Part shown: piece after piece, positions 8,144 through 17,342 of the stretch | How the letters are laid out: every line of letters begins with the position of its first letter | Numbering within the stretch: the stretch's first letter is position 1 | Position numbers and translations under genes: made by a program | The notes under the pieces: generated by a model | What the model was told of the DNA's origin: nothing | The model's input: only the letters and a program-made list of their open reading frames with translations | The model's database searches: none | From: an uncultured Mycoplasmatota bacterium | Lineage (GTDB): Bacteria > Bacillota_I > Bacilli_A > RF39 > UBA660 | Length of the DNA: 54,756 bases | Assembly: GCA_900546715.1 (NCBI GenBank) | Contig: UREA01000009.1 | Span: 1-54,756, forward strand | Direction: 5' to 3'

Positions 8144-10654
8144 TTCCATTAATTTTAACTTTTCTTCTTCTTCCTTTAAAGTCATTCGTTCTTTTTCAAC
8201 TAACTCTTTTGGTGCTTTATTAACATAAGCCTCATTAGCAAGTAATTTTTTTCTTCTTTCAATACTTTGTTTTAAAGATTCTAATTGTTTTGCTTTTAGA
8301 ATTCTATCTTCTTCTGATAAAACTATTTCATAATATAGATTAATATCATAATCTAAATATTTAACATTAAGCTTTTTCTTAGAAGATTCCTTAACTTGTT
8401 TTTCTGAAGTAATTTTTAATACTTTAAATATTAAATCATAATTATTTTCTTTATTAATACTTATTTCAAAATTACTTCCAATTTTATTTTCTAATTTTAT
8501 TGTTCTAAAGTTTTTAATAAATTCTAACATATTATCTACTTCTTCTGCATCATCTAAATACATTTCTTGTTTTTTATATTTTGGATAATGACTTATAATG
8601 ATACTTTCTTCTTTTATTGGTAACATGTTATATACCTCATCAGTTACATAAGGCATAAATGGATGTAACATTTTTAAGATATCTGTTAAAACTTTTAGTA
8701 AAACTGATTTTGTAGTTAAATTATCTAAGTTAAATTTAGCAAATTCAATATAATTATCACAAAAATCATTCCAAACAAAATTATATATTTCCGCTCCAAC
8801 AATGTTAAATTCGTATTTTTCCATATGTTTGGTTACAGTTTTAATTGTTTTATTAAGTTTAGTTAAAATCCATTTATCTTCTAATTTTAAATTATCTAAT
8901 GTATAACTTTCTTCATTTAAACTATCGATATTCATTAAAACAAAACGAGCTGCATTCCAAAGTTTATTGATAAAATTCCAAGAAGCTGCAACTTTTTCTT
9001 CATCATATCTTAGATCCATTCCCGCAGCAGATGAAGTTGCTAAGAAATATCTTAAGGCATCTGCGCCATATTTTTCAATGACATCCATAGGATCAACACC
9101 ATTACCTAAAGATTTACTCATTTTTCTTCCTTCTTTATCACGAATAAGTCCATGAATTAAGCAATCTTTAAATGGTCTTTGTCCCGTAAAATGTAAGCCT
9201 TGGAAAGTCATTCTATTTACCCAAAATGGAATAATATCATAACCAGTTACTAAAACATTATTAGGATAAAACTTTTCATAATCTTTAGTATATTCCGGCC
9301 AACCTAAAGTAGAAAATGGCCATAAAGCACTACTAAACCAGGTATCTAATACATCTGGATCTTGTACCCAATCATCATCTGGGGCCGTATCTCCAACAAA
9401 AACTTCATCCCCCTTATACCAAGCAGGAATTCTATGTCCCCACCAAAGTTGTCTTGATATACACCAGTCATAAGTTATTTCCATCCAATGATTCATTATT
9501 TTTTCAAATCTAGCTGGAACAAAATTTACTTTAGTATCCTTATTTTTTTGATTTTCTAGCACGGCATCTGCTAAAGGACGCATTTTAACAAACCATTGTT
9601 TAGATAAAAATGGCTCAATCATTACTCCACTTCTCTCACTATGACCTACATTGTGAGTAATTTCTTTAACACTTATTAATAATCCTTCTTCTTCTAAGTC
9701 TTTTACAACAGCTTCTCTGCAAGCAAATCTATCAAGTCCTTCGTATTTTCCGGCGTTAGAATTCATTGTACCATCTGGATTCATAACAACTACTCTCTCT
9801 AAATTATGTCTGTTTCCAACTTCAAAGTCATTAGGATCATGTGCTGGAGTAATTTTTACAATACCTGTTCCAAATTCTGGATCGGCATGTTCATCACCAA
9901 TAATAGGTATCATTTTATTTACTAGTGGTAATATTACCATTTTACCAATTAATTTGTTATATCTGTTATCGCTCGGATTTACAGCAACTGCGGTATCTCC
10001 AAATAAAGTTTCGGGACGAGTTGTTGCAACTTCCAAATAATCTTTAGTACCAGCGATAAAGTATTTTATATGATAAAATGCTCCTTTTATTTCTTTATAA
10101 ACAACCTCTTCATTAGATAAAGCAGTCATAGCCTTTGGATCCCAATTAATAATTCGCTCACCACGATAAATTAATCCTTCAGCATAAAGTGTTTTAAATA
10201 CATGATTTACTGCTTTATTTAAACCTTCATCAAGAGTAAATCTTTCTTTAGAATAACACAAAGAAAGCCCAAGTTTTGCCCATTGTTTATGAATATTATC
10301 GGCATATTCATCTTTCCAATCCCAAGCATATTTTAACCATTCTTCTCTTGATAGGCTTCTCGGATTTATCCCCATACTTTTTAGTTTTGCATCAACCTTT
10401 GCTTGCGTTGCAATACCTGCATGATCCATTCCCGGTAACCACATCGCATTATATCCTTGCATTCTTTTAAATCTTATAATTATATCTTGAAGAGTTGTAT
10501 CCCAAGCATGACCTAAATGAAGTTTCCCAGTAACATTTGGAGGTGGTATAACTATCGCATAAGGTGGTAATCCTTCTCTTTCTTCAAAATACTTAAGCCA
10601 TCTCTCATACTTTCCTTCTTCAACAGACTTATGATTATATTTCTTATCTAACAT
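8135..10654 (-). CDS. valS: Valyl-tRNA synthetase
   Basis: An 839-residue class I aminoacyl-tRNA synthetase that charges tRNA-Val. The ATP site motifs are present: PPPNVTGKLHLGHA near residue 37 (HIGH type) and RKMSKSLG near residue 513. The editing (CP1) domain lies between, and the anticodon-binding domain and C-terminal coiled coil (KQLESLKQSIERRKKLL to the end) follow. The length is normal for bacteria, slightly short. The start is one base after the Nudix stop, so the two genes are translated from one message. The T-box leader at 11187-11380 controls both. Confidence 0.98.
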   Translation of the reverse strand: MLDKKYNHKSVEEGKYERWLKYFEEREGLPPYAIVIPPPNVTGKLHLGHAWDTTLQDIIIRFKRMQGYNAMWLPGMDHAGIATQAKVDAKLKSMGINPRSLSREEWLKYAWDWKDEYADNIHKQWAKLGLSLCYSKERFTLDEGLNKAVNHVFKTLYAEGLIYRGERIINWDPKAMTALSNEEVVYKEIKGAFYHIKYFIAGTKDYLEVATTRPETLFGDTAVAVNPSDNRYNKLIGKMVILPLVNKMIPIIGDEHADPEFGTGIVKITPAHDPNDFEVGNRHNLERVVVMNPDGTMNSNAGKYEGLDRFACREAVVKDLEEEGLLISVKEITHNVGHSERSGVMIEPFLSKQWFVKMRPLADAVLENQKNKDTKVNFVPARFEKIMNHWMEITYDWCISRQLWWGHRIPAWYKGDEVFVGDTAPDDDWVQDPDVLDTWFSSALWPFSTLGWPEYTKDYEKFYPNNVLVTGYDIIPFWVNRMTFQGLHFTGQRPFKDCLIHGLIRDKEGRKMSKSLGNGVDPMDVIEKYGADALRYFLATSSAAGMDLRYDEEKVAASWNFINKLWNAARFVLMNIDSLNEESYTLDNLKLEDKWILTKLNKTIKTVTKHMEKYEFNIVGAEIYNFVWNDFCDNYIEFAKFNLDNLTTKSVLLKVLTDILKMLHPFMPYVTDEVYNMLPIKEESIIISHYPKYKKQEMYLDDAEEVDNMLEFIKNFRTIKLENKIGSNFEISINKENNYDLIFKVLKITSEKQVKESSKKKLNVKYLDYDINLYYEIVLSEEDRILKAKQLESLKQSIERRKKLLANEAYVNKAPKELVEKERMTLKEEEEKLKLMEEN

Positions 10655-10655
10655 A

Positions 10656-11171
10656 TTATCCCTCTTTCCTATATTCTAAATAAGCATTAACTAAAGTTTT
10701 TAACTCAACATCAGTAAATTTTTTATATAGATTATCAGCTTTATATTTAATTAAATCACCAATTTCTTCTAAATTTTTAAGAAGTAACTTAAAATTATAA
10801 TGTTTTTCATAATTTGTTAGTTTGACATTATTAATATCTACTTCTTGTGGTGTTTTTATAAAAAACAAATCAACTTTATTTTCTCTATTAACAACACATT
10901 TTTCTCCTGGAAAACCTTTATGCCAAAAGATAAACTGGCCAATATACTCAATATCTTTTTGACAAACTTTAATACCCAATTCTTCTTTTAACTCACGAAC
11001 AAGTGAATCTATTAACTCCTCAGCATTCTCGACTCGGCCCCCCGGCAAATTAAAAGATGAATTCATATCTGTAATATATAATTTTTCTTCATTATTAAAT
11101 ACTATCCCTCTTACTTTATGAGCAAAAGAATTTAATTCCTCTTTTTTTAAAAAATCATTATTCACTAACAT
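10656..11171 (-). CDS. Nudix hydrolase, first gene of the valS operon
   Basis: A 171-residue protein with an exact Nudix box, GX5EX7REX2EEXG: GRVENAEELIDSLVRELKEELG. Such enzymes cleave nucleoside diphosphates linked to another group, and the box binds the catalytic metal. I place the start at 11171 (GGTGAT seven bases before ATG). A longer in-frame start at 11201 would lie inside the T-box terminator and is unlikely. Being first in a valine-tRNA-controlled operon is unusual. A role near aminoacyl-adenylate or modified-nucleotide clean-up is possible but only a guess. Confidence 0.85.
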   Translation of the reverse strand: MLVNNDFLKKEELNSFAHKVRGIVFNNEEKLYITDMNSSFNLPGGRVENAEELIDSLVRELKEELGIKVCQKDIEYIGQFIFWHKGFPGEKCVVNRENKVDLFFIKTPQEVDINNVKLTNYEKHYNFKLLLKNLEEIGDLIKYKADNLYKKFTDVELKTLVNAYLEYRKEG

Positions 11172-11185
11172 AATATCACCATAAT

Positions 11186-11228
11186 AAAAAGGATAGTACA
11201 AGGAGTCTTACGACGGTACCATCCTTTA
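11186..11228 (-). terminator. T-box terminator arm
   Basis: On the minus strand AAAGGATGGTAC pairs with GTACTATCCTTTTT, giving an intrinsic terminator just upstream of the Nudix ribosome site. The 5' arm is part of the T-box sequence, so the terminator and the antiterminator are mutually exclusive. Confidence 0.8.
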
Positions 11229-11380
11229 TTTAACTTAATTGTTTTAACGCACTACTGCGGTATTTCTCCATTTGCAACCTTCAAATAACCTTAATTTTAG
11301 TTTTCACCAACCACTAAATCTCTACGATTAAGAATTATTTTACTCCTCAAATGTCTTCGAAATATAAATATATTTTACCA
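11187..11380 (-). promoter_or_regulatory. T-box riboswitch, valine (GTT) specifier
   Basis: The minus-strand leader has the T-box order. A basal stem I pairing CATTTG with CAAATG flanks AGTA on the 5' side and GAAGGTTGC on the 3' side, the specifier-loop pattern. The specifier reads GTT (11276-11278), a valine codon. The apical GTTGGTGAAAAC loop and an AGAGA element lie between. The antiterminator sequence GGATGGTACCGTCG holds TGGT (11218-11221), which pairs with the ACCA end of uncharged tRNA, consistent with discriminator A of tRNA-Val. Low charged tRNA-Val should allow read-through into Nudix-valS. Confidence 0.88.
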
Positions 11381-11400
11381 AAATATTTATTCGAGTGCAA
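11372..11400 (-). promoter_or_regulatory. Promoter of the T-box-Nudix-valS operon
   Basis: TTGCAC, 17 bases, TAAAAT on the minus strand. The -35 overlaps the 3' end of the gene upstream (stop at 11387). Transcription would start about 10 bases before stem I. Confidence 0.7.
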
Positions 11401-12322
11401 TACTCTCTTGTAAATTTCCATCAAGTATTACATTAAGATTATTATCTGTTATTGTAAAATAAATATCTTCAAACGCCGGCAAAGGATAAGTCTCAAAAGT
11501 ATTTAAATTATTATTTTCATAAACTAACAAATTATTTGTATCAGTTACTTTTGTATCAGTTACTATTAATATATAATCCCCAATCATTGCTACATGCTTT
11601 TTAACAACATTATCTAGCACTTCCATATTGTTACTAGCATTATAAATGCGATAAGCATCTGAATATACGACATAATAATTATCATTAAAATCAACAATTT
11701 CCTGATTAGATAACACAATACTCTCATTATTATTAACATCAATAATTTGCCAATTGTTTCCACTTTTAACAATAACTTTACTACTATCAAGCACATCATC
11801 TATAATATGAGATGGTATCCCTATATAATCATAAGTTCCACTTATTGCTGTAACCAATCCAGTTTCATTCAAAGTTAAAGCTTGCCATGATGATCCATTT
11901 TGAGCTAGTATCAAATTGTTAGAATTTTTTACTCCATAAGTTTTAATAGCATCATATAAGACATTTAACTTCATATTAAGAACAATATTATAAACAATAA
12001 TCTTATCCCCTTCTTTAAACATTGCTAAAGATGGACTTAATATTTCATCAAAATCTAAAGTTCCGTATTTATAATAATTAGTATGATAATTCTCATCATC
12101 AACTATAGGTTCTACAGTAGCACAATTACTACACTCATAAGTTCCCACTAGATTATCATCTACATAAAAATACACGCGATTATTAAATATAAATTCATGA
12201 TGTACATTTTCAGCAATTTCTTGTTCTTCTTTTGTAATATGCTGATATGTCCCCATTACTGCTAAAGGAACAAATATCACAAGTAAAACAATAATTACTA
12301 CTAAAGTTTTCTTATCATACAT
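11387..12322 (-). CDS. Membrane-anchored extracellular protein with WG/beta-propeller-like repeats
   Basis: A 311-residue protein with one N-terminal membrane segment (about residues 6-24) and no cleavage site, so probably an anchored outer protein. Residues from about 40 repeat units such as VYFYVDDNLVGTYECSNC, SSWQALTLNETGLVTAISGTYDY and NNWQIIDVNNNESI, which look like short beta-strand repeats. The GTYECSNC motif with two close cysteines recurs in the larger gene just upstream, so the two are paralogues. It lies 8 bases after that gene. Function unknown. Confidence 0.65.
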   Translation of the reverse strand: MYDKKTLVVIIVLLVIFVPLAVMGTYQHITKEEQEIAENVHHEFIFNNRVYFYVDDNLVGTYECSNCATVEPIVDDENYHTNYYKYGTLDFDEILSPSLAMFKEGDKIIVYNIVLNMKLNVLYDAIKTYGVKNSNNLILAQNGSSWQALTLNETGLVTAISGTYDYIGIPSHIIDDVLDSSKVIVKSGNNWQIIDVNNNESIVLSNQEIVDFNDNYYVVYSDAYRIYNASNNMEVLDNVVKKHVAMIGDYILIVTDTKVTDTNNLLVYENNNLNTFETYPLPAFEDIYFTITDNNLNVILDGNLQESIALE

Positions 12323-12329
12323 ATTATCA

Positions 12330-14447
12330 CTATCCTATATATATTTCTGTTACTTCTTTTTCTCCATTAAATGTGTATGTAAGTGATAAAACATTACCAC
12401 TTCTAAGGCCATAACTTATTTCATTTGGTATATCCTTACCATCAATATATAAATTTAAATTTTCAGCTAAATCTGTATCACCATGGGCAAAAGTATATAC
12501 CCCAATTTTATTTTCTTCATTCACTGTAATATAATAAGTATCTTCTAATATTATGTATTTACTACTCTTAATTACTGGACCATCTAAACTATATATAGTA
12601 TATTCATCCGAAGCATTAACTAAAATATAATTTCCTTTGTAGTCTACTATTTCATTTTTAGTTTCAATTTTTTCAGTAATTTCATCACCATCAGTATTAT
12701 ACAAATGATATGTACCATTACTTCTCTTAAACAAGAAATTATCCCCTAGCATCTTCACTTCAACATTTGTATCACCATTTTCTGCTTTAAAACCTACAAC
12801 TCCAGTAACATTACTAGATTCTATATTTATTAAACCATATGAATCACTAGTATTCTTAGCTAAAACTAAAGTACCTGCAGTTTCAACAAAATTAATGGCT
12901 AAATCATCACTATAAACTCTTGCATCAACCTCTTTATAAGTTGCTAATTTTTTATTGTTTTTTAAATCATAAAGAATTATATTATCATTTGCATTTGGTC
13001 TTGAAGTATCAGCTATAAATACATATCTTTCATTTTAAATTGGTAAATAACCAACATTAACATCTTCACCTGTATTTAAAACTTTTGTCTCTTTAGCTAC
13101 AAAACAATTTTGAAGTTCAGTTGTACTACTATTAACATCATTAGCATAACTACAAGCATAAGATCCTATACTTTGTGTTTTTTCTTCATCACTATAAAAA
13201 TACAATTTTCCTTGGAAATAACTAACATATGGTGTATTTTTATTAAAAGCACTTTCAGCTAAATTTATATCTACATACTCTTCATCATGTTCTATTCTTA
13301 AACTACCACTATTTATATAAGCATTAAATGCTTCTTCTTTACCAGTTTGTCTTAATTCATCATTAAATATTAACTTAGTATTGTAAGAATTACTATCTAT
13401 TCTAATTCCTTCCATATTAAGTGGATAAACATCACTATCAAAAGCAAATAATCTTCTATTATCCGCCGCAATTATATAAGAATCAATAAATCTTATATAA
13501 TCATAAGCTTCTTCACTCATCCGGACACCTTTATAATTATAAATATAATAATCGCCATCAATTTCTACACTTATATTCTTGCTATCAAAATTTTTAATTT
13601 CCCCAGGTATATTACTAGATAATTCATCACCATCTAAACTTAACAAAATATAATTATTGTTATTAGCCCCAACCAATGCTTCACTACCAACAATATAACC
13701 TAAATAATCATAATCAAAATCTATTACAGCATCAGCATTTTTAGTTAAATCAATTACCCCATATTCATCATCTGAATTTTTAACAATTGCAAGACTACCA
13801 TCAATTTCTTTAACTAAAGCATATTCCTCTACTTTTTCATTATTTTCTAAATCATATAATATTACATTGCCATCTTCTTTTTCGACATTATCATAAATAA
13901 ATACATACTTATCATCAAATACATCGCTTCTAAAATCAATTGGAACACCATTTTCATACACTTGTTCAGAAACATCAAAATCATCTTCATTACTATAATA
14001 AGCAACATAACATAATTCTTCATTTTTATTGCTACATTCATAAGTTCCTAATTCATTTTTTTCTTCATCAACAATTACTAAAAATCCATCTTCATAACGA
14101 TAATTATCTTTTTCAACAATTACAACAGGTTCTTCTGGTTTCTTATTTTCTGCCTCATCTTTTTTAAATACTAAGAAATATAGTAATAATAAAACCACTA
14201 TTAACAATACAACCACAATACTAACTATAATAATAATTTTAGTTTTTTTAGGTAACATACTCCATTTACTAGGTTTCTTTACCTTTTTTTTCTTATTATT
14301 TTTATCATCTTCAATTTCTTTCAAATCATATTGTGTCTTTGTAATTTCTTCATTTTCATCAATTTCTACAATTTCATTAGGGTTATTAGTTTCATCCTCA
14401 TTTTTAATTGTTTCTAAAATATCTTTATCCAACATATTTACCTCCAT
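12330..14447 (-). pseudogene. Large membrane-anchored repeat protein split by one in-frame TAA
   Basis: The first part (13035-14447, 470 residues) has an acidic cytoplasmic N-terminus, a Lys-rich stretch and one membrane segment near residues 71-92. Beta-strand-rich repeats follow, with GTYECSNK near residue 135 and GSYACSYAND near 430. After a TAA at 13035-13037 the same frame runs on without a break for over 230 codons (NERYVFIADTSRP..., NIILYDLKNNKKLATY), joining the open stretch at 12330-12758. One substitution restores a protein of about 705 residues. This is either a recent nonsense mutation, a sequencing or assembly error, or read-through. The coding character is intact downstream, so decay, if any, is very recent. 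Confidence 0.75.
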
Positions 14448-14470
14448 CTACTATAACAAAATTATAACAT

Positions 14471-14520
14471 AAAAAAAATTATTATTCAATCAAACATGAA
14501 TGTAAATCAAATAATAATTA
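14471..14520 (-). terminator. Terminator after the small WPG-domain gene
   Basis: On the minus strand AATTATTATTTGATT pairs with ATTGAATAATAATT around a loop, followed by eight T. It separates the 14535-14873 gene from the downstream repeat protein. Confidence 0.55.
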
Positions 14521-14534
14521 GTAATTTTTTTATA

Positions 14535-14873
14535 TTATTCAACTCTATCAAAATAAATATAGCACTTATCAGAAATACTAGCATCTACTGTTACAGAATT
14601 TGTATTAGCATCATACGTTAAAATTGAACCATTTTCACAACGAGATAATTCTGCATTAAATATATAACCATCCCCCGGCCAGGAAGTTGTTGGAGATTCT
14701 TCATAAATACCACTTCCAGGTGCAGTTTCTAATTTTAATGCTAATGTATTGGAATCTTCAATTATTAATTCTTCTATATCTTTTTCATAAATTTTATTTT
14801 CATCTATACAAATAGCCAAAACTAACCCTAGCACTAAAAAAAACAAAACAATAAGATTTCGCACTTTTTTCAT
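14535..14873 (-). CDS. Small secreted/anchored protein with WPG-GYIFN domain
   Basis: A 112-residue protein. Residues 1-22 form a hydrophobic export or anchor segment. The outer part holds SGIYEESPTTSWPGDGYIFN, then AELSRCENG, a YDANTNSV strand and SDKCYIYFD at the end. The same domain, with both cysteines, is present near the N-terminus of the protein at 35724-37106. The two cysteines (about 30 residues apart) probably form a disulphide outside the cell. I do not know a function. The product is almost only the single domain, so it may be a minimal surface or pilin-like subunit. Confidence 0.65.
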   Translation of the reverse strand: MKKVRNLIVLFFLVLGLVLAICIDENKIYEKDIEELIIEDSNTLALKLETAPGSGIYEESPTTSWPGDGYIFNAELSRCENGSILTYDANTNSVTVDASISDKCYIYFDRVE

Positions 14874-15015
14874 AACATTACCTCAATTCTCCTTCATTGT
14901 ATCATAATTTTTTAAAAAAACTAAAGCATAGACAAAATTGGTCTATGAAATTGACATTTTTTTGGCTTTCAAAAAATTAATATTATAAAAAAACCATCGA
15001 AAAACTCCGACAGTT

Positions 15016-15438
15016 CTATCTTCCTTTACTTTTATTTTCTTCAATTTCTTCAGTTAATTCCATAACATGAACTTTTTTTAATTCCAATTCTAAAACATAC
15101 AATTTTTTTAAATATTTATCTATAAATTCTTTTCTAATATATTCATTATATTTATAAAGTAATATATTTCTAATTCTATCGAGTTCCGTATAAGCGGCTA
15201 GAACATCACCACTAGTAGTATCATCACTAGTTATTAAATCATAAATAATTTTAATAAGCAAATTATATTTTTTTTCTATTTTATCTTCTAAAATACTAGA
15301 TACCATATCTTTATCTAATACAGTTATTTTTTTAACCCTTTTATATCCCTTTTTAGGAGTAAAAGAATAGCTTTTTTTCTCTTCATAAAGTAATACTTTT
15401 TTCTCTTCATCATCATTTTTCAAAATAAAACTATTCAT
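15016..15438 (-). CDS. Conserved-looking protein of unknown function after trmD
   Basis: A 140-residue soluble protein, acidic and lysine-rich. An N-terminal part (LLYEEKKSYSFTPKKGYKRVKKI) is followed by a long helical region from about residue 50 to the end, probably coiled-coil. Its start overlaps the trmD stop by 8 bases, so it is translationally coupled to trmD. I do not recognise the family. Position in the rimM-trmD operon hints at an RNA- or ribosome-linked role, but this is only context. Confidence 0.65.
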   Translation of the reverse strand: MNSFILKNDDEEKKVLLYEEKKSYSFTPKKGYKRVKKITVLDKDMVSSILEDKIEKKYNLLIKIIYDLITSDDTTSGDVLAAYTELDRIRNILLYKYNEYIRKEFIDKYLKKLYVLELELKKVHVMELTEEIEENKSKGR

Positions 15439-16114
15439 CTTTATCCCCCATTAAATCTGGCCTTAAATCCTTTGTTTTTTTTATTTGTTCTAATGCTCTA
15501 TATTCTCTAATTTTTTGGTGATTTCCACTAAGCAATACATCTGGTACCTTTAACCCCCGATACTCTGCAGGTTTAGTATACTGTGAATAATCAAGCAAAT
15601 TATTATTAAAAGATTCACTAACTAAAGACTCTTCATTTATAACACCAGGAATAAGTCTTACTACACTATCCACAATCGCCATTGCTGCAATTTCTCCCCC
15701 AGTTAAAATGTAGTCTCCAATACTAATGATTTCATCCACAAGTGTTTTGATTCTCTCATCAAAACCTTCATAGTGTCCACAAATAATAATTAAATGTTTA
15801 TATTCTTTTAATCTACTTGCAACACTTTGTTTATAAGTAACTCCTTCTGGTGATAATAATATTACGTGAGAATCCTTAGTTTTAATTTTATCTAAAGCTA
15901 AAAATATCGGCTCACAGCGTATAAGCATTCCTGCTCCTCCCCCATAAGGCGTATCATCAACTTGTTTATTGGGTAGTGGTGAATAATCTCTAAAATTAAT
16001 TATATTTATTTCCACTAATTTTTTATCTATCGCTCTTTTAATGATTGATTCATTAAGTATACCATTAAAAAAATCCGGAAATAAAGAAAGTATATCAATT
16101 TTTATAATTACCAC
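15431..16114 (-). CDS. trmD: tRNA (guanine-N1)-methyltransferase
   Basis: A protein of about 225 residues of the SPOUT class that makes m1G37 next to the anticodon, preventing frameshifts. Motifs: KIDILSLFPDFF at the start, PYGGGAGMLIRCEP, VILLSPEGVTYKQ, IICGHYEGFDERI, EIISIGDYILTGGEIAAM and PAEYRGLKVPDVLLSGNH. These cover the trefoil-knot SAM site. The start is a puzzle. The in-frame GTG at 16114 lies inside the ribosome site. The ATA in the place of the family's initial Met has AGGTGG five bases upstream, in a context almost identical to the ATG of the 7183 gene. Initiation at ATA is possible. Confidence 0.95.
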   Translation of the reverse strand: MVIIKIDILSLFPDFFNGILNESIIKRAIDKKLVEINIINFRDYSPLPNKQVDDTPYGGGAGMLIRCEPIFLALDKIKTKDSHVILLSPEGVTYKQSVASRLKEYKHLIIICGHYEGFDERIKTLVDEIISIGDYILTGGEIAAMAIVDSVVRLIPGVINEESLVSESFNNNLLDYSQYTKPAEYRGLKVPDVLLSGNHQKIREYRALEQIKKTKDLRPDLMGDKDE

Positions 16115-16147
16115 CTCGCATTTATATTATACTATTTAATTTTCATT

Positions 16148-16639
16148 TTACAAACATAAACTTTTACCATTATTTGTATAAATTGTTTTTGTATCCCGGT
16201 TAAAGTGATCAATATATTCATCTATCAAAGGAATTAAATAAGTTTTATTGCCATATTCTACTTTTATATAATTCATATTACTACTAGTATAAATTTCTAA
16301 AACTTTCCCTATATTTTCATTACCATCCACTACAGTTGCTCCGATTAATTCCTCTAATATATATTCATTTTCTGTAAGTCCTAAATCACTTTTCTTAAAA
16401 TAAACATTAAACCCAATATATTTAGTTACTAGATTTATATCATTAATATCATTTACTCTAATTAAATAATTATTTTTATGTATTCTAACACTAGTTATTT
16501 TCAAAACTTCATTATTAATTAAAATATAATTACCTATTTTAAATACCCGCGATCTTTTATCAAAATCACTTTTTACTTTAAGTTCTCCCTTAATTCCAAA
16601 AAAGTTTATTACCTTACCTACTATTATTAATTCTTCCAT
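16148..16639 (-). CDS. rimM: 16S rRNA processing protein RimM
   Basis: A 164-residue ribosome maturation factor that binds S19 and helps mature the 30S head. The N-terminal beta-barrel has IVGKVINFFGIKGELKVKSD. The C-terminal PRC barrel has GATVVDGNENIGKVLEIY and YLIPLIDEYIDHFNRDTKTI. I choose the ATG at 16639 (GAGG at normal spacing) rather than the ATG at 16651. It overlaps the methyltransferase gene upstream by 26 bases and precedes trmD by 33 bases, so it forms the usual rimM-trmD pair. Confidence 0.93.
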   Translation of the reverse strand: MEELIIVGKVINFFGIKGELKVKSDFDKRSRVFKIGNYILINNEVLKITSVRIHKNNYLIRVNDINDINLVTKYIGFNVYFKKSDLGLTENEYILEELIGATVVDGNENIGKVLEIYTSSNMNYIKVEYGNKTYLIPLIDEYIDHFNRDTKTIYTNNGKSLCL

Positions 16640-17342
16640 TATATACCTCATACATTAAAATACTACCAGCAACTCCAACATTTAAAGATTCACAAGCATC
16701 ATTCATTTTAATATTTATAACCTCATCACAGAGATCTTTTATATCACTATGTACTCCATTTCCTTCATTTCCTAAAACTAAAGCAATATTATTACATCTT
16801 TCATTTTTAATATCATTACCACTTACAACATCACTAACAAGTATTTTGTATCCCGCAGATTTTAATTTAGGAATATATTCTATTATATTAGTTCTAATTA
16901 CATTTATATTAAAAATCATTCCTTCAGTTGCTCTAATCACTTTAGAGTTATATAAATCAACACTACCTTCACTCATTATAATATTAGGAAAATCAAAAGC
17001 AATACTAGAACGAATCAGAGTACCTAAATTTCCAGGATCTTGTATATCATCTAAAATTAAGACATTACCACTTATTTCCCGCTCAGGAATATATCTTACA
17101 ATCGCTGCATTATCACTAATTGATTTTTGATCACTTATTTTTTTCATTATTTCTTTAGTAACTAAAAAGTCTGCAGTATCATCAGTTGTACTGATTGTAG
17201 AAATTACCAAACCTTTTTCTTTGGCTTCTTTAATTAAGTGATCCCCTTCAACTAAAAAACATTTAGCTTTATCTCTATTTTTCTTTAATTTTAAACTGGC
17301 CCAATATTTAACTTTTTCATTATTAACACTAGTAATAGTCAT
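16614..17342 (-). CDS. SpoU/TrmH-family RNA methyltransferase (RlmB/TsnR-like)
   Basis: A 242-residue SPOUT enzyme that probably adds a 2'-O-methyl group to rRNA. The N-terminal substrate-binding part is followed by motif 1 LDDIQDPGNLGTLIRSS near residue 107, motif 2 ALVLGNEGNGV near 187 and motif 3 LNVGVAGSILMYEVY near the end, the classic SAM-binding knot. The closest named relatives are YsgA-like 23S rRNA methyltransferases. The stop overlaps rimM and the start abuts the peptidase gene upstream (shared base 17342). Confidence 0.9.
   Translation of the reverse strand: MTITSVNNEKVKYWASLKLKKNRDKAKCFLVEGDHLIKEAKEKGLVISTISTTDDTADFLVTKEIMKKISDQKSISDNAAIVRYIPEREISGNVLILDDIQDPGNLGTLIRSSIAFDFPNIIMSEGSVDLYNSKVIRATEGMIFNINVIRTNIIEYIPKLKSAGYKILVSDVVSGNDIKNERCNNIALVLGNEGNGVHSDIKDLCDEVINIKMNDACESLNVGVAGSILMYEVYNGRINNSR

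Noticed and set aside
11172..11201. N-terminal extension of the Nudix protein (MYYPFYYGDI)
   Set aside because: It would be translated from inside the T-box terminator; the next ATG has a proper ribosome site.
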